A stretch of DNA of 7,386 nucleotides from an uncultured Methanobrevibacter sp. (GTDB taxonomy: Archaea > Methanobacteriota > Methanobacteria > Methanobacteriales > Methanobacteriaceae). The translations under genes were made by a program, and so were the position numbers. The notes below the pieces were generated by a model. The model saw only the letters and a program-made list of their open reading frames with translations, searched no databases and was not told where the DNA came from. Of this stretch, positions 6,573-7,386 are shown piece after piece (the stretch's first letter is position 1; the number at the start of each line of letters is the position of its first letter). The stretch is from contig CADBMS010000261.1 of assembly GCA_902795935.1 (NCBI GenBank), positions 1 to 7,386 on the forward strand. The letters are read 5' to 3'.

Positions 6573-6617
6573 ATTGTTTTTAAATCAATAAATATTGATT
6601 TTGTTTTGAAAAACAAT
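6573..6617. repeat. Nested imperfect hairpin of about 45 bases
   Basis: Outer arms ATTGTTTTT (6573-6581) and AAAAACAAT (6609-6617) pair over 9 bp. They enclose inner arms AAATCAAT (6582-6589) and ATTGATTT (6594-6601) with a 4-base loop, leaving a 7-base bulge at 6602-6608. The two stems abut directly on the left side, giving 17 pairs in all. The left inner arm is also a direct repeat of TAAATCAAT at 6541-6549. Function is unknown; strand cannot be assigned. Confidence 0.35.
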
Positions 6618-6910
6618 CCATAAAAATAAAAAAAGACTTTTAATAAATAATAAAATCATGTAGAGATTAATCAAAATACTGATTAAATGATTAAAAATAG
6701 GTATTATGGATTTAATAGTTAAAATATTTTATAACATATGTTGTAAATAATCTATATAACTTAATATAATAAAAAACATTTAATTAATAATCTATAATAA
6801 ATTTTAAATCCATTAATCAAATAAAACTTAAAAATCACATGTTTCTGCTAAATAACAAAAGACTAAAAAACATAATTTTACATAGTTAAAATAATTATAA
6901 TTGTTCTATC

Positions 6911-6933
6911 TTTTTCATTTTTTTTATTTTTTT
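6911..6933 (+). terminator. T-tract, possible terminator of an untranslated transcript
   Basis: A 23-base stretch has only two non-T bases besides the C at 6916 (A at 6918 and A at 6926), with no strong hairpin before it. Archaeal RNA polymerase can terminate at such tracts. It would stop plus-strand read-through or a small RNA from the preceding 450 bases. Confidence 0.3.
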
Positions 6934-6952
6934 CAGTAATACTTTAACAACA

Positions 6953-6960
6953 TTTATATG
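6953..6960 (+). promoter_or_regulatory. Orphan TATA-like element TTTATATG
   Basis: TTTATATG lies just after the T-tract and is preceded by ACTTTAACAACA. A start near 6985 would coincide with a weak 9-bp stem (6985-6993 with 7024-7032). No coding region follows within reach, so it would serve an untranslated RNA, a very long leader, or nothing. Confidence 0.25.
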
Positions 6961-7014
6961 CTAATTATGTAATATTATAGTATGGATTAGTTAATTAAAT
7001 CTTTAAATATATGA

Positions 7015-7022
7015 TTTATATA
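7015..7022 (+). promoter_or_regulatory. TATA-like element TTTATATA
   Basis: This is an exact match to the archaeal TATA consensus, but the BRE position is unremarkable. If used for the oxidoreductase gene it would give a leader of roughly 265 bases containing the hairpin at 7195-7214. Confidence 0.25.
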
Positions 7023-7194
7023 ATAATTAATCTAGTTTAAGAGTAAATTATGAATGTTAAATGGCTTTTCACTGATTTTATATTGTTAAAATCTTGTAAA
7101 AATCCAGGGAATAATTAAGTTATAATTAATATAATTCATTGAAAATTTCTATTGAGTAAATTTCACAAAATTGTCATCAGTCATAGGATTATTA

Positions 7195-7214
7195 CATGAT
7201 TTCTATAAATCGTG
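7195..7214 (+). other. Hairpin upstream of the oxidoreductase gene
   Basis: CATGATTT (7195-7202) pairs with AAATCGTG (7207-7214), an 8-bp stem with one G-U pair and a CTAT loop. An alternative pairing uses TTTCAC (7161-7166) with GTGAAA (7212-7217), so the two are mutually exclusive. It matters only if transcription starts upstream of it. Confidence 0.3.
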
Positions 7215-7268
7215 AAACAACTCCTTATATTTTCAAATATGAATGAATTTTATTGGATTATTTAATTG

Positions 7269-7276
7269 AAATATAA
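7269..7276 (+). promoter_or_regulatory. Possible proximal TATA element AAATATAA for the oxidoreductase gene
   Basis: A start about 25 bases downstream (near 7297-7300) would give a very short leader that just includes the GGTGAT ribosome site. That is plausible for a methanogen but the match to the TATA consensus is only fair. Confidence 0.3.
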
Positions 7277-7299
7277 TTCATAATGCTCTTTTTAACTAT

Positions 7300-7305
7300 G
7301 GTGAT
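7300..7305 (+). promoter_or_regulatory. Ribosome binding site GGTGAT deciding the oxidoreductase start
   Basis: GGTGAT complements the archaeal 16S rRNA 3' end and sits four bases before ATG 7310. The in-frame ATG at 7298 overlaps this site, so 7310 is the better start. Confidence 0.7.
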
Positions 7306-7309
7306 ATAT

Positions 7310-7386
7310 ATGAAAATTGAGCATACTTTATGTCCTTCTTGTAGTGTTGGGTGTGGGATGAGTGTTATTTTGGTTGATGGTTTGGT
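7310..7386 (+). CDS. Molybdopterin-dependent oxidoreductase, N-terminal fragment (formate dehydrogenase alpha-subunit type)
   Basis: Only 25 complete codons are present before the window ends. The translation begins MKIEHTLCPSCSVGCGMSVI and contains C-x2-C-x3-C (Cys8, Cys11, Cys15). These are three of the four cysteines that hold the N-terminal [4Fe-4S] cluster of molybdenum or tungsten bis-MGD enzymes such as formate dehydrogenase FdhA. The fourth cysteine and the cofactor domains lie outside. In methanogens this family supplies electrons from formate or reduces CO2 on methanofuran. The CPSCSVGCG block differs from the CPYCGVGCG I would expect in the main methanogen FdhA and from the CPFCGTLC of formylmethanofuran dehydrogenase B, so it may be a paralogue; that rests on memory. 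Start chosen by GGTGAT at 7300-7305; ATG 7298 would add four residues. It is separated from the transporter by 873 bases, so probably unrelated to it. Confidence 0.75.
   Translation, partial: MKIEHTLCPSCSVGCGMSVILVDGL

Larger units (their letters stand above)
6437..7309. other. Long AT-rich intergenic region, no supported gene
   Basis: These 873 bases separate the operon terminator from the next gene. I see no reading frame on either strand with a ribosome site, codon pattern or recognisable product, and no tRNA-like or CRISPR-like structure. Present are a nested hairpin (6573-6617), a 7-bp stem (6538-6544 with 6560-6566), a plus-strand T-tract (6911-6933), TATA-like elements (6953-6960 and 7015-7022), and a hairpin in the leader of the next gene (7195-7214). 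The AT-only stretches between these hold nothing I can interpret. It may be ordinary spacer, a decayed gene or host an untranslated RNA. Confidence 0.7.

Noticed and set aside
6733..6742. AACATATGTT palindrome
   Set aside because: A short AT-rich palindrome with no promoter or gene close enough to suggest a role.
7050..7118. 22-codon frame starting MNVKWLFTDF in the long gap
   Set aside because: There is no convincing ribosome site (only AAGAG-like bases), no known match, and such short frames are expected by chance.
6437..7309. CRISPR array or insertion sequence in the gap
   Set aside because: No regularly spaced repeats of suitable length, no terminal inverted repeats with target duplications, and no transposase-like frame were seen.

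Overview
The window looks like a very AT-rich euryarchaeal methanogen of the Methanobacteriales, most likely Methanobrevibacter or a close relative. Three things point there. The first gene is a close relative of the archaeal nicotianamine synthase known from Methanothermobacter. Ribosome binding sites are of the GGTGAT type. Upstream regions carry archaeal BRE/TATA-like elements (TTTATATA, TTATATAT) and terminators are T-rich. Genus-level assignment is inference.

Layout. On the minus strand, 33-851 encodes a nicotianamine synthase-like enzyme whose transcript appears to end in a hairpin and T-run at the left edge. A 472-base divergent intergenic region (852-1323) holds candidate promoters for both directions, a 15-bp palindrome (TTTAGGA-A-TCCTAAA) near the expected start of the synthase transcript, and a 10-bp inverted repeat near the expected start of the rightward operon. 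The plus strand then carries a complete five-gene ABC importer of the nickel/peptide/opine-metallophore class: a membrane-anchored substrate-binding protein (1324-2946), two permeases (3017-4009 and 4002-4859) and two ATPases (4869-5819 and 5822-6436). A hairpin plus T-tract separates the binding protein from the permeases, and a strong hairpin plus T-run straddles the stop codon of the last gene. An 873-base stretch without a convincing gene (6437-7309) follows, with a nested hairpin, a long T-tract and orphan TATA-like elements. The window ends in the first 25 complete codons of a molybdopterin-dependent oxidoreductase (formate dehydrogenase alpha-subunit type).

How the genes may work together. 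Nicotianamine-like molecules chelate Ni, Co, Fe, Zn and Cu. In bacteria a nicotianamine synthase-like enzyme (CntL) is encoded beside a NikA/OppA-type ABC importer (CntABCDF) that recovers the metal-staphylopine complex. The divergent pairing here suggests an archaeal counterpart, in which a thermonicotianamine-like chelator and a NikABCDE-type importer together supply nickel or cobalt for methanogenesis. That functional link is inferred from gene order. No exporter, opine dehydrogenase, histidine racemase or metal regulator gene lies in the window.
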